Notes under the pieces: model-generated
What the model was told of the DNA's origin: nothing
Database searches by the model: none
What the model saw: the letters and a program-made list of their open reading frames with translations, nothing else
Source: an uncultured Clostridium sp.
Lineage (GTDB): Bacteria; Bacillota; Clostridia; Lachnospirales; Lachnospiraceae
Assembly: GCA_900542035.1 (NCBI GenBank)
Contig: UQMJ01000030.1
Span: 1-31,957 of the forward strand
Reading direction: 5' to 3'
Length of the DNA stretch: 31,957 bases
Shown here: one piece after another, positions 14,245 to 22,560 of the stretch
Layout: each line of letters begins with the position of its first letter
Numbering within the stretch: position 1 is the first letter of the stretch
Program-made: the position numbers and the translations under genes

Positions 14245-15078
14245 TTATCCAAGTCCAAGTTTGGTATAAATATTCCAGCAGCATAATCCCATAATAACGC
14301 AGATAAGAATGACAAACAGTTTGTCTACGGTACTGGTTGGGATTTTTTTGTTGATTTTTTTGCCAACAATGCCGCCGTATACGCCGCAGAGCATCATGCC
14401 GATTAACATAACCCAGAGACCAGGATCTACGTCTTTGTAGAAAGCTTCCGGTACGCTGCCTTTTGTAAAGGTTACAATTAAGCTGGCAATCTGAGAAATC
14501 AGAATCATGTACAAGGAATTTTGTGCAGCGGTTTTGGTAGGCATAGAAAGGAAGAAATAAAGCACAGCCAGATTCATAGGGCCGCCGCCGATTCCTACGA
14601 AAGAGGAAAGAGTTCCTAATAAGAATCCCAGAAGAACCAGGGCAGCAGGGTTCGTCACATGGCAGGATTTGCATTTTTTCTTGTTCAATGTATAGACAAG
14701 AGTCAGGAATACAGCAATAAGCAGGGCAATTGCCTGGTATCCGCCGACCATTTCTTTGTTTGGAGAAGAATTTTTAATTATGTCATAGATATATTTGCCG
14801 ATTACCCCGCCAATTGCGGAACCAATTGCCAGCCAGGTTGTCAGATTCCAGTCGATTAAGTTGTCGCTTCCGCCTTTTTTAGAGTTCATGGCAGAACTGA
14901 TAACATTATAGCTGGTCATGGAAATTACGGTACAAGTGGATAAAAACGTAATGGTATTGACAGGAAGCACACCTACCGCATCTAAAGCGGGCTTCATAAA
15001 CACGCCTCCGCCTACTCCACAGATAGCGCCTACTACAGAAGCTAAAATGCTGACTGCAAAAAAGATAACATATGTCAT
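14245..15078 (-). CDS. TSUP (TauE/SafE) family membrane transporter
   Basis: A 277-residue membrane protein of the sulfite exporter TauE/SafE family, which moves sulfur-containing or organic anions. About eight hydrophobic segments lie in two halves, each with the family's glycine-rich loop: VVGAICGVGGGVFMKPAL near the start and TLSSFVGIGGGPMNLAVLYF after the middle. A charged Lys/Cys loop (LNKKKCKSCHV) separates the halves. The ribosome binding site aagggggga lies just upstream. It follows the C_GCAxxG_C_C gene by 21 bases in the same operon, which hints at sulfur or redox metabolism. Confidence 0.85.
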   Translation of the reverse strand: MTYVIFFAVSILASVVGAICGVGGGVFMKPALDAVGVLPVNTITFLSTCTVISMTSYNVISSAMNSKKGGSDNLIDWNLTTWLAIGSAIGGVIGKYIYDIIKNSSPNKEMVGGYQAIALLIAVFLTLVYTLNKKKCKSCHVTNPAALVLLGFLLGTLSSFVGIGGGPMNLAVLYFFLSMPTKTAAQNSLYMILISQIASLIVTFTKGSVPEAFYKDVDPGLWVMLIGMMLCGVYGGIVGKKINKKIPTSTVDKLFVILICVIMGLCCWNIYTKLGLG

Positions 15079-15099
15079 AACAATCCCCCCTTAAGCGTA

Positions 15100-15564
15100 T
15101 TATCGGGTTCCTTTTTCTTTGTAATAAGTTGGTTCTTCAAATTGTCCAGGAAAAATATAGGTTTCGGCGAGAATGGCGGCATCTGCAATACAGTCCAGAC
15201 AGGAATGAAAGGTATCAGCGTTCGTATCCTTCAGATCGTGGCAGGTTACAGTCCGGTTCTTTTCGTAAAAGGCCTGTGTGATTTTTCCGGCAAGGTCATA
15301 AGAAGCCTTTTTGGATTTGTTTGTCCGATCTTCATCCATATGTCCAGTGCTGGTAACAAAGCCGGCCAGGTAAATGGCTCCGGATATGGCGCCGCAGGTT
15401 CCGAGTCTGGCGCCCATACCGCTTCCAAATGTTTCCATTCCCTTAAAACATACCATTGGGTCTAAGCCCAGAAGATCGGCGTAGGTAACTGCCACAGCCT
15501 GGGAGCAGTTATACCCGTATTTCACGTAGTAATCTACTGCGATCTGTGCTCGTGATTGTAACAT
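15100..15564 (-). CDS. C_GCAxxG_C_C family (C-GCAxxG-C-C motif) redox-associated protein
   Basis: A 154-residue protein. The start at 15564 follows aaaggagg by seven bases; an upstream in-frame extension of 42 codons runs through the promoter and is not real. The conserved cysteines appear in order: YNCSQAV near residue 20, TCGAISGAIYLAG (the GCAxxG-like core), TCHDL, then CLDC near the end. Members are thought to be redox or metal-linked, but the reaction is unknown to me. It is first in a two-gene operon with a TSUP transporter, an arrangement that suggests sulfur compound handling (inference). Confidence 0.8.
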   Translation of the reverse strand: MLQSRAQIAVDYYVKYGYNCSQAVAVTYADLLGLDPMVCFKGMETFGSGMGARLGTCGAISGAIYLAGFVTSTGHMDEDRTNKSKKASYDLAGKITQAFYEKNRTVTCHDLKDTNADTFHSCLDCIADAAILAETYIFPGQFEEPTYYKEKGTR

Positions 15565-15606
15565 GATAGTTCCTCCTTTAACACGTTCATTTGTGAATAT
15601 AAGTCC

Positions 15607-15635
15607 AGTATACAACTTTGATAAAAAAATGTCAA
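15607..15635 (-). promoter_or_regulatory. consensus promoter of the C_GCAxxG_C_C/TSUP operon
   Basis: Read on the minus strand: TTGACA (15635-15630), 17 bases, TATACT (15612-15607). It is close to the sigma-A consensus and 43 bases from the start codon. Confidence 0.75.
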
Positions 15636-15759
15636 ATAGAACAGAAGAGTTGTAGAAAATGACAATGGTATCTCCGGAGAGATTGAACAATCAGAATTAT
15701 TTTGATAGACTAAAGGAAAATGTGAAAGAAACAGCATTTTGAGAAAGGCGGAAGAAGAT

Positions 15760-16173
15760 ATGTGGTTTGTATTTGCTCTTGGTTCGGCAGTATTTGCGGC
15801 GCTTACATCAATTCTGGCAAAAATCGGCATAGAAGGGGTAAATTCCAATCTGGCCACAGCCATCCGGACGGTAGTAGTTCTGGGGATGGCGTGGGGGATG
15901 GTATTTCTGACGGGAAGCCAGTCGGGAATCTCGGGAATTAGCAAAAAAAGCTGGCTGTTTCTGATTTTGTCCGGTCTGGCTACCGGCGCGTCCTGGCTGT
16001 GCTATTACAGGGCTCTTCAGATAGGGGAAGCGTCGAAAGTCGTCCCTGTTGACAAACTAAGCGTTGTGATTACCCTGGTTCTGGCTTTTGCTTTTCTGCA
16101 TGAGCAGTTTACGGCAAAGTCAGCAATCGGCGCTATCCTGATTACGGCAGGAACCCTGGTAATGGTGCTGTAA
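15760..16173 (+). CDS. half-size EamA/DMT family transporter
   Basis: A 137-residue membrane protein with about five transmembrane helices, one EamA repeat instead of the usual two, so it would work as a dimer. Visible family segments are FALGSAVFAALTSILAKIGI at the start and GEASKVVPVDKLSVVITLVL with FLHEQFT in the second half, where the P-x-x-x-L turn and glutamate are typical of drug/metabolite transporters. The start at 15760 follows aaaggcgga. It converges with the gntR gene, 13 bases apart. The substrate is unknown. Confidence 0.82.
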   Translation: MWFVFALGSAVFAALTSILAKIGIEGVNSNLATAIRTVVVLGMAWGMVFLTGSQSGISGISKKSWLFLILSGLATGASWLCYYRALQIGEASKVVPVDKLSVVITLVLAFAFLHEQFTAKSAIGAILITAGTLVMVL

Positions 16174-16186
16174 TCAGAACGGTTTT

Positions 16187-16897
16187 TTATACATCTTCAG
16201 GCGAAAAGAAATATTTTTTGTATTCCTCGGAAAACAGACTGCCTCCCAGACGTCTGACGCCTCCGTACAAATGGTGGCTCATTAAGTCTTCGATTTTACT
16301 GATATCTTTGGAATCGATGAGAGCCATCATATTCTGATGGTCCGTCAGGACGTCCGGAACATTTTTAGCTCCTACAATATCCAGACGGATAAAACGGGAA
16401 TAGTCTGCGTGAGGGGTAGTAATCCGATTCCAGAGATACATTTTCCCAGTTGCCTGGAACCAGATTTCGTGCATTTCTAGGTCTTTTAACAAAAAATCAT
16501 TAATGTCAAAATGTTCTAAATCCTGAGCTTTTGAAGCCGCCTCTTCCATGTTTTTCAAAGAGTATCGTACCCGCTCGACATCCGTGGGCGAACAGGAGAG
16601 GATAAAGTCGCGCAAAACCATAGATTCTACAGCAACGCGCTGGTAAATCAGCTGACTTGCAATGTTTACGTTAATAGGCGTGACAATAGTTCCTTTGTGT
16701 GGGATGATATTGACAAAACGGTTTTGCTGAAGGCGCTGCAGCACGCTGCGGATTGGGGTTCTGGAGACGTGGAACCGTTTGCAAAGACTGTTTTCACTTA
16801 AAATATCACCTGGCTGTATTCTTAAGGAAACGATCTCATCTTCTAAGATCTTATAAATTTCATCATTATTCAGAGTATATTCGATTGTATGTTCCAT
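16187..16897 (-). CDS. GntR-family (FadR subfamily) transcriptional regulator
   Basis: A 236-residue DNA-binding repressor type. The winged HTH occupies residues 10-75 (ENSLCKRFHVSRTPIRSVLQ, then the wing PHKGTIV). The C-terminal part (about 85-220) is an all-helical FCD effector domain, with histidines (LEMHEIWF, LTDHQNM, LMSHHLYGG) spaced like its metal-binding residues. It is divergent from a TRAP transporter/aldolase operon. TTGTATACAA palindromes lie in both promoters, so it probably represses itself and the operon until an imported acid or its catabolite binds. The gene is intact and of normal length. Confidence 0.85.
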   Translation of the reverse strand: MEHTIEYTLNNDEIYKILEDEIVSLRIQPGDILSENSLCKRFHVSRTPIRSVLQRLQQNRFVNIIPHKGTIVTPINVNIASQLIYQRVAVESMVLRDFILSCSPTDVERVRYSLKNMEEAASKAQDLEHFDINDFLLKDLEMHEIWFQATGKMYLWNRITTPHADYSRFIRLDIVGAKNVPDVLTDHQNMMALIDSKDISKIEDLMSHHLYGGVRRLGGSLFSEEYKKYFFSPEDV

Positions 16898-16940
16898 ATA
16901 GGGGTATCCTTTCTGAAATTTGCCCGCAGATAAAAAGAAA

Positions 16941-16954
16941 GCTTGTATACAAGC
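16941..16954. promoter_or_regulatory. GntR operator site 1 (autoregulation)
   Basis: GCTTGTATACAAGC is a perfect 14-bp palindrome fitting the FadR-subfamily core TGTNNNACA-like pattern. It lies between the gntR promoter and its start codon. Confidence 0.65.
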
Positions 16955-16984
16955 ACAAAAAATAAACGCTTTCTTCTAAGAGTT

Positions 16985-17013
16985 ATTATAACGATTAATG
17001 GAAAAAATAGCAA
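16985..17013 (-). promoter_or_regulatory. gntR promoter
   Basis: On the minus strand: TTGCTA (17013-17008), 17 bases, TATAAT (16990-16985). The operator at 16941-16954 lies about 25-40 bases downstream of the expected transcription start. Confidence 0.6.
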
Positions 17014-17046
17014 TAAAAGAATTAAAAACTTAACAAAAATAAAATA

Positions 17047-17054
17047 TGTATACA
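17047..17054. promoter_or_regulatory. possible third GntR site
   Basis: TGTATACA, the core of the two flanking operators, appears here without the extended symmetry. It lies between the divergent promoters and may help looping, or it may be chance. Confidence 0.3.
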
Positions 17055-17179
17055 ACAGGAATGGGGAAGTAAAAAAGGAAATGCAGAAAATAGTTGTGTT
17101 AAAATTGGATTAATGAACAAAATAGTGCAAATGAATATGTAAAAATACGACAAAAAGCACAAATGCATGAAAGTTTCTC

Positions 17180-17208
17180 TTGAAAATAGCGCGAGGTTAT
17201 GATAGCAT
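17180..17208 (+). promoter_or_regulatory. promoter of the TRAP/aldolase operon
   Basis: TTGAAA (17180-17185), 17 bases, TAGCAT (17203-17208), with TG one base before the -10. The GntR operator begins ten bases downstream. Confidence 0.6.
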
Positions 17209-17217
17209 AAAGACAAG

Positions 17218-17229
17218 CTTGTATACAAG
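17218..17229. promoter_or_regulatory. GntR operator site 2 (TRAP operon)
   Basis: CTTGTATACAAG is a perfect 12-bp palindrome sharing TTGTATACAA with site 1. It covers the start region of the TRAP operon, a position suited to repression. Confidence 0.65.
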
Positions 17230-17283
17230 AAGTGAAAAGGTACAAGAATCAAGGGAAACAAGATGTGAAGGAGGATGTGTAAA

Positions 17284-18396
17284 ATGAGAAAAACAGTGGC
17301 AATGTTATTAGCAATGGCAATGACGGTCAGCCTGACAGCCTGCGGAGGCGGAGAAAAACCGGCAGATGCAACTACAGCAGCTCCGGCAGCAGAGACTACA
17401 GCGGCATCAGGAGGAGAAGAGACGACTGCAAAAGCAGCAGAGGGGGAAGATCCATATGCAGCGTTAGGCGATTTCACAATGATAGTTGGACACGCCCAGC
17501 CGGAAGGAAATCCCCGTTATGAGTCTATGGAAAAGTTTTCCGCTGATGTAGCAGAAAAGACGAACGGCCATGTAACCGTTGAAGTATTCGGCAATGGACA
17601 GCTGGGAACCGAAAAAGAGATGCTGGAGCAGGTTGTTGCAGGCACTGTTCAGGGTATGAGAGGCGGACAGTTTGATTTCAGCCCTCGTCTGTTAATGTTT
17701 ACACTTCCATTTTTGGCTCAGACCAGAGAGCAGGTTACTGCATTATTAAATAGTGATTTAGCAAAGAAAGTCTGCGCAGAGGCAGAAGCAGAGACTGGTA
17801 CGGTTATTATTAACCTTTGTGATGCAGGCGGATGGAGACAGTTTTCCAACAGCAAACACCCAATTACCAAGCCGGAGGATTTGAAAGGTTTAAAGATGCG
17901 TACCAATGGTATGAACACTATCGACAAGACGTTTCTCGCTTTGGGCGCTACTACCACTACCATTCCGTACTCTGACCTGTACATGGGCTTAAAAACCGCA
18001 GTAGCAGACGGACAGGAAAATCCGTGGGTAAACGTAGAAGGCATGAAGTTCTATGAGGTGCAGAAATACTTTACCGAAGTAAACTACCAGTTCCATCCAG
18101 ACCCATTCTATGTAAATGCTGCATGGTGGAATAGCCTTCCGGCAGAGTATCAGGAAATTATTACAGAGTGTGCAACCGAGATGGGAACTTACAATGACCA
18201 GTTAATTGACGAGAACCAGGAAAAGGCAAAACAGGTTGTAATCGATGCTGGATGTGAAGTTTATGTACCAACGGAAGAAGAGCTGAAAGCATTCCAGGAC
18301 GCCGTTCAGGTAGTATATGATCAGTGTATTGAAGAAGGAATCCTGACTGCAGAGGAATTAAAAGAAATGCAGGATATTGTAGCAAACGCAAAATAG
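17284..18396 (+). CDS. dctP: TRAP transporter substrate-binding lipoprotein (DctP type)
   Basis: A 370-residue solute-binding protein. Signal peptide and lipobox L-T-A-C put it on the outer face of the membrane, followed by a Thr/Ala/Glu-rich linker to about residue 60. The DctP domain follows: FTMIVGHAQPEGNPRYESME, GHVTVEVFGNGQLGTEKEML, then DLKGLKMRTNG, whose Arg normally holds the ligand carboxylate, and GATTTTIPYSDLYMGLKTAV. It should bind an organic or sugar acid. The start at 17284 is preferred over ATG 17275, which abuts the aaggagg site. It is the first gene of dctP-dctQ-dctM-hpaI. Confidence 0.9.
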   Translation: MRKTVAMLLAMAMTVSLTACGGGEKPADATTAAPAAETTAASGGEETTAKAAEGEDPYAALGDFTMIVGHAQPEGNPRYESMEKFSADVAEKTNGHVTVEVFGNGQLGTEKEMLEQVVAGTVQGMRGGQFDFSPRLLMFTLPFLAQTREQVTALLNSDLAKKVCAEAEAETGTVIINLCDAGGWRQFSNSKHPITKPEDLKGLKMRTNGMNTIDKTFLALGATTTTIPYSDLYMGLKTAVADGQENPWVNVEGMKFYEVQKYFTEVNYQFHPDPFYVNAAWWNSLPAEYQEIITECATEMGTYNDQLIDENQEKAKQVVIDAGCEVYVPTEEELKAFQDAVQVVYDQCIEEGILTAEELKEMQDIVANAK

Positions 18397-18428
18397 GGTG
18401 ACATTTCTGGAGAAAGGGGGCTGATGCC

Positions 18429-18953
18429 ATGGAAAAGCTGAAAAAAGCAGGGCAGAAGTTGTTTGATATTTACTTTGGAATCGGCGTCGTAGCCATGGGG
18501 CTTTTGGCAGTGCTGGTCATATTTTCCGTAATTGCCCGTTACTTTTTCTCTTTGAGCTGGAAACAGCTTGCAGAATTTAATGTAACACTGTTTGCATTTA
18601 CGACATTCTGGGGAATGGGCATTAACATAATTAAAAACGAGCACGTAATAATCGATATTTTCTACGACAGTGTAAAACCATCTGTGAAACGGTGGCTTAG
18701 CGTGGCAAACTACATCATCGTTCTGATTGTAGATGTGATTTTTACCTATCAGGGCGTAAAATACGTAGGCGTTGCAGGAAAGCAGATCAGCCAGGGTATG
18801 GAAATTCCAATGAAATTTATGTATGGAATCATGCCGGTGTGCGGCGCTATCTGCGCAGTATGCATTGTGCTGAAAATCGTAGAGTTTATTACCGCAGATA
18901 TTTCTTACTTTGCACCTAAAAATAAGGCGCTTACGAAAGAAGAAGCAGCGTAG
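18429..18953 (+). CDS. dctQ: TRAP transporter small permease (DctQ type)
   Basis: A 174-residue membrane protein with four transmembrane helices, the small subunit that couples to DctM. Family features are LAVLVIFSVIARYFFSLSW in helix 1-2, then LAEFNVTLFAFTTFWGMG and IKNEHVIIDIFYD. The ribosome binding site is agaaaggggg. It lies between dctP (32 bases) and dctM (24 bases). The length is typical. Confidence 0.9.
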   Translation: MEKLKKAGQKLFDIYFGIGVVAMGLLAVLVIFSVIARYFFSLSWKQLAEFNVTLFAFTTFWGMGINIIKNEHVIIDIFYDSVKPSVKRWLSVANYIIVLIVDVIFTYQGVKYVGVAGKQISQGMEIPMKFMYGIMPVCGAICAVCIVLKIVEFITADISYFAPKNKALTKEEAA

Positions 18954-18977
18954 ACGGAAAGGAGTTAGTGAAACCAT

Positions 18978-20267
18978 ATGGCAATGTTGATTCTTTTGGT
19001 GCTGCTGATCTTTTTCGCAGCCCTTGGCGTGCCGCTTGCTTTTGCCATCGGCGCATCCTGCGTAACTTACATTTCTACCAATGCACCTACTTTTATGCAG
19101 ATGGTGCCCCAGCGTATCTGGAACGGTGTATTCAGTGAGCTGATGATTGCAATGCCGCTGTTTATGCTGGCAGGCGAGCTGATGAACACAGGAGGGATTA
19201 CGAAGCGGATTATTAATTTCTGTCTTCAGATTTTAAAACCATTTCATGGAGGACTTGGAGAAGTAAATATTGTAGCGTCCATGATTTTTGGCGGCATTTC
19301 CGGTTCTTCTGTAGCAGACACCTCTGCGTTGGGCAGTATCCTGATTCCAGCCATGGAAGATCTGGGCTATCCGCCGGAAGCATCGGCTGGTATTACCGTA
19401 GCATCTTCTACTATGGGTATGATTATTCCGCCGTCTACGCCAATGATCGTATTTTCCATGATCTCCGGCGGTTCCGTTGGAGCCCTGTTTATGGCAGGTG
19501 CAGTTCCTGGAATTCTGATTGGCCTTACCCAGCTGCTTCTGGTATTCTGGATCAGCCATAAGAAACACTGGCATCCAAAGAGGACTCCGTTTGTCATGAA
19601 GGAGTTTACCAGCGCGGTTCTTTCTGGAATTCCGGCGCTTTTGATGCCGATTTTCATTATCGTGTGCGTATCCTTCGGTATCTGTACAGCTTCTGAGAGT
19701 GCAGGCGTAGCGGTATTGTACGCATTGATAGTAGGATTTTTCGTTTATCGGGAACTGACCTGGAAAGACGTTTGGAATGCATTGAAGAAAACCTTGATTT
19801 CTTCATCTTCTATTATGATTATTATTGGTTTTACCACCATCTTTACCTGGGTATTGACCATGCAGAAAGTGCCGCAGACAGTTGCCGCGTTCTTCATGGG
19901 GCTGAATATGCCGGCATGGGGAATTGCTTTGATGTTTGACGTGATGATTCTGCTAATCGGTACGTTTATTGATGTAAGTCCGGCTATCCTTCTGCTGACT
20001 CCGATTATGCTTCCGGTTATGCAGAACTACGGTTTTTCTACTCTGCAGTTTGGCGCAATGATGATTACCGGTCTTGCGATTGGCCTGGTAACGCCTCCGG
20101 TTGGTATGTGTCTGAATGCGTGCAACAAAATTAACCGGATGCCGGTTGTGGAAATATTTAAGGGGGCGCTGCCTTACGTTATCTGCAACATTATCGTGTT
20201 AGTTGCAATCAGCTTATGGGCGCCGCTGACCACCTGGCTGCCTTCTTTGCTTGGATATACCATTTAA
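18978..20267 (+). CDS. dctM: TRAP transporter large permease (DctM type)
   Basis: A 429-residue membrane protein of the ion transporter superfamily, the channel of the Na+-driven TRAP system. About 12 hydrophobic segments, including the re-entrant loop regions. Typical sequences are MPLFMLAGELMNTGGITKRI, GGISGSSVADTSALGSI, ITVASSTMGMIIPPSTPMIV and, in the second half, GLVTPPVGMCLNACNKI. RBS aaaggagt. The frame is intact and of normal length. It provides the transport step for the acid bound by the neighbouring DctP. Confidence 0.92.
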   Translation: MAMLILLVLLIFFAALGVPLAFAIGASCVTYISTNAPTFMQMVPQRIWNGVFSELMIAMPLFMLAGELMNTGGITKRIINFCLQILKPFHGGLGEVNIVASMIFGGISGSSVADTSALGSILIPAMEDLGYPPEASAGITVASSTMGMIIPPSTPMIVFSMISGGSVGALFMAGAVPGILIGLTQLLLVFWISHKKHWHPKRTPFVMKEFTSAVLSGIPALLMPIFIIVCVSFGICTASESAGVAVLYALIVGFFVYRELTWKDVWNALKKTLISSSSIMIIIGFTTIFTWVLTMQKVPQTVAAFFMGLNMPAWGIALMFDVMILLIGTFIDVSPAILLLTPIMLPVMQNYGFSTLQFGAMMITGLAIGLVTPPVGMCLNACNKINRMPVVEIFKGALPYVICNIIVLVAISLWAPLTTWLPSLLGYTI

Positions 20268-20307
20268 GCAAGAGGATTTAGCCATATTTTGGCGAGGGGG
20301 ATAGAAT

Positions 20308-21108
20308 ATGACCTTAAAAGAAAAAATGAAGCGAGGGCCTGTGTTCGGAATGGCCTGTTTTACAGGAACTACCTGTGTGATTGAAAATATTGCAATGTCA
20401 GGCCTGGATTTCATCTATCTGGATTTGGAGCATACCAACTGGATGCTGAACGAAGAGTTTGAAAAGCAGATTATGGCGGCCAGACTTCACGACATTTCCG
20501 TATTAGTCAGAATGGCAGATGATGACGAAGTGGCCATTCGTAAAGTCTTGGAGTGGGGCGCGGACGGAGTGGTAATTCCTCACTGTAAGACTGCAGAGAT
20601 GACAAAGCGCTGCGTAGAGGCGGCTAAGTTCTCTCCTATGGGAAGAAGAGGCGGAGAGAGCAATGTGCGGGCGGCAGGATTTGGATATCACAATTTTGAC
20701 TGGAATTCCTATATGGAACAGCAGAACCGAGATACTCTGGTAATTCCTATGGACGAGGACTATGAGTTTACAGACAACATCGACGAGATTTTAGCAGTAG
20801 AAGGCGTAGATGCTGTAAATTTCGGGCCTATTGATTATGCAGTTTCCAAAAATTTAAAGGTCGGATACTCTATGGGAGACGAGGTCAAAGAAGCTTTTCA
20901 GGTTTTGGTTAAAAAGGCAAAAGAAAAGGGGATCGGCGTACTGGGGCCGGTCGTTCCTCCGACCAGAGAAAACATTGAAAATGCCATTGCAGAGGGGTAT
21001 AACATGATTATCCTGGGCAACGATATGTGGCATTTCCAGAAGGCTTTAAAAGATATGATGGCAGCAGCAGTAGAGCCTGTCCGCAATCTGCAAAATACGG
21101 ACAGATAA
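20308..21108 (+). CDS. HpcH/HpaI-type class II aldolase
   Basis: A 266-residue metal-dependent pyruvate aldolase related to HpaI and to 2-keto-3-deoxy-L-rhamnonate aldolase; these split 2-keto-3-deoxy acids into pyruvate and an aldehyde. Key residues are visible: H42 in LDLEH, R68 in LVRM, metal ligands E150 in MDED and D176 in FGPIDY, plus GADGVVIPHCKT. It is the last gene of the TRAP operon and follows it by 40 bases with its own RBS (gaggggg). It probably degrades the imported sugar-acid-like compound or a product of it. The exact substrate is not readable. Confidence 0.85.
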   Translation: MTLKEKMKRGPVFGMACFTGTTCVIENIAMSGLDFIYLDLEHTNWMLNEEFEKQIMAARLHDISVLVRMADDDEVAIRKVLEWGADGVVIPHCKTAEMTKRCVEAAKFSPMGRRGGESNVRAAGFGYHNFDWNSYMEQQNRDTLVIPMDEDYEFTDNIDEILAVEGVDAVNFGPIDYAVSKNLKVGYSMGDEVKEAFQVLVKKAKEKGIGVLGPVVPPTRENIENAIAEGYNMIILGNDMWHFQKALKDMMAAAVEPVRNLQNTDR

Positions 21109-21120
21109 GATGACAAATAA

Positions 21121-21165
21121 AAAAGACCGGAACAAGAGCTGGGGGAGCTTTTGTTCCGGTCTTTT
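21121..21165 (+). terminator. strong terminator of the TRAP/aldolase operon
   Basis: A 20-bp stem (21121-21140 with 21146-21165) has one mismatch and a GGGGG loop; the AAAAGACCGG/CCGGTCTTTT ends give A and T runs on both sides. Confidence 0.85.
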
Positions 21166-21306
21166 CTTGTTGTGGAAAGAAAATGTCCGGTTTTAAGAAA
21201 AGATAAAGGAATCTCCGTAAAATTGTAAGCAAACATTAAAAATTAGAGAGAAAAAAGATGGTAAAATAAAAAAGCAGGATGTGTTATAGGAAGAGAGGGG
21301 AATGGT

Positions 21307-22095
21307 ATGCAGATTCAAATCTGGGGGCCTTCCGGTCCTGGACAAAGAAATCGTTACGCATGGGATACTATTCTGGGAGTGACAGGGATTGTTAGCCTGG
21401 CAGTCCTGTTGACTGTTGGTTCAAGCGTGCTGTCAATTTATCTGGGGGAGAGTGGAAAAGTCTTTTCTTTTTTCAGTATGATTCTCGCAACGGCTTTTAT
21501 TCTTTTCCTGACCGCAAAGCTTTCCCAAAGATCCCTGCGGGATGCCGTAATATTTTTTCAAAATGAAGAGGGGCGGCTGTTTGTGACAGATATAAGGCAG
21601 TTTGTCCAATATAGAAGAGGAATATTGGGATTTTTCCAGACGTCCGTGGAAATACAGAAAGCAGCAGAACAGGTGCAGCGTCAGGCTGAGAGGAGCAACA
21701 GGATTCCTGCCGATGCAGACGAAATTTTAAAAGTTCTTGGTATAAAAGAGCGGCAAAGCAGCTATTCGGTTATCTGCTGGATGCGTTATGCTGGCGGCAG
21801 GATGGGAAAACGGACACAGATTATTCCAAAAGGCTATATAGACGAGGAGGGGCTGCTGATGCAGCTTCAGAGAGCGCAAAAATGGGAAACAGCTATGGAG
21901 TTAAAAGAAAATAGAGCTTTGTTTTATAGTCTGGCCAGTCTGATTGTATGCATGACATTTGTGATATTGTGTACGCTCAGCCATCCGTATATTGGCAGGC
22001 TTTCCCAAGGGGTTTATTATCCTTGCATGGGGCTGGCTTATATAGCGTTTATCAGTACCTTTTATTTTGCCGTAAAGTATCGGAGAGGAGAGTAG
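21307..22095 (+). CDS. membrane protein of unknown function
   Basis: A 262-residue protein with two transmembrane helices near the N-terminus (about 20-45 and 52-70) and two near the C-terminus (about 205-225 and 232-255), enclosing a cytoplasmic or extracytoplasmic domain of about 130 residues. That domain contains a basic, Gln-rich helix (EIQKAAEQVQRQAERSNRIP). No family is recognised. RBS gaagagaggggа-type purine run just before ATG 21307. An extended -10 element (TGGTAAAAT, 21259-21267) lies upstream. It is the first gene of a seven-gene operon reaching 26419. Confidence 0.6.
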   Translation: MQIQIWGPSGPGQRNRYAWDTILGVTGIVSLAVLLTVGSSVLSIYLGESGKVFSFFSMILATAFILFLTAKLSQRSLRDAVIFFQNEEGRLFVTDIRQFVQYRRGILGFFQTSVEIQKAAEQVQRQAERSNRIPADADEILKVLGIKERQSSYSVICWMRYAGGRMGKRTQIIPKGYIDEEGLLMQLQRAQKWETAMELKENRALFYSLASLIVCMTFVILCTLSHPYIGRLSQGVYYPCMGLAYIAFISTFYFAVKYRRGE

Positions 22096-22101
22096 AGGAA
22101 A

Positions 22102-22560
22102 ATGAAACGGGTAATCCGGAAGTATCAGCCAGAAGACTGCAGGGAGATAGCGCAGTTGTTTTACGATACGGTTCATACAGTCAATGCAAAAGATTACAGT
22201 GAGGAGCAGCAGAATGTATGGGCAACGGGAACGGTAGATTTGGAACAGTGGAACCGGTCATTTCTGGACCATTACAGCCTGGTTGCAGTAGAAGATGGAA
22301 GGATTGTTGGGTTTGGAGACATTGACCATACAGGATATTTAGACCGCCTATATGTTCATAAAGACTATCAGGGGCAGAAAATTGCATCAAAACTGTGCGA
22401 CCAGCTGGAAAGATCCGTTAAGGGTCCGGTTGTGACCCATGCGTCCATTACTGCCAGGCCTTTTTTTGAGAAAAGAGGGTATCAGGTGGCAAAAGAACAG
22501 CAAGTGGAGCGTCAGGGGATTCTTCTGACCAATTTTGTAATGAGGAGGGAATGGGAATGA
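22102..22560 (+). CDS. GNAT family N-acetyltransferase
   Basis: A 152-residue acetyltransferase using acetyl-CoA. The N-terminal RKYQPEDCREIAQLFYDTVH, the central LVAVEDGRIVGFGDIDHTGY beta strands, and LYVHKDYQGQKIASKLCDQL, containing the Q-x-x-x-A acetyl-CoA loop, are typical; it resembles E. coli YafP in layout. It begins six bases after the previous gene and overlaps the next by four (ATGA). The target of acetylation is unknown. Confidence 0.82.
   Translation: MKRVIRKYQPEDCREIAQLFYDTVHTVNAKDYSEEQQNVWATGTVDLEQWNRSFLDHYSLVAVEDGRIVGFGDIDHTGYLDRLYVHKDYQGQKIASKLCDQLERSVKGPVVTHASITARPFFEKRGYQVAKEQQVERQGILLTNFVMRREWE

Noticed and set aside
17022..17477. Minus-strand frame over the TRAP promoter
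   Set aside because: It overlaps the promoter, operators and the dctP signal peptide; an alanine-rich shadow frame.
20743..20840. Loss of a metal ligand in the HpaI-like aldolase
   Set aside because: On careful alignment E150 and D176 occupy the ligand positions; the MDED spelling only looks unusual.
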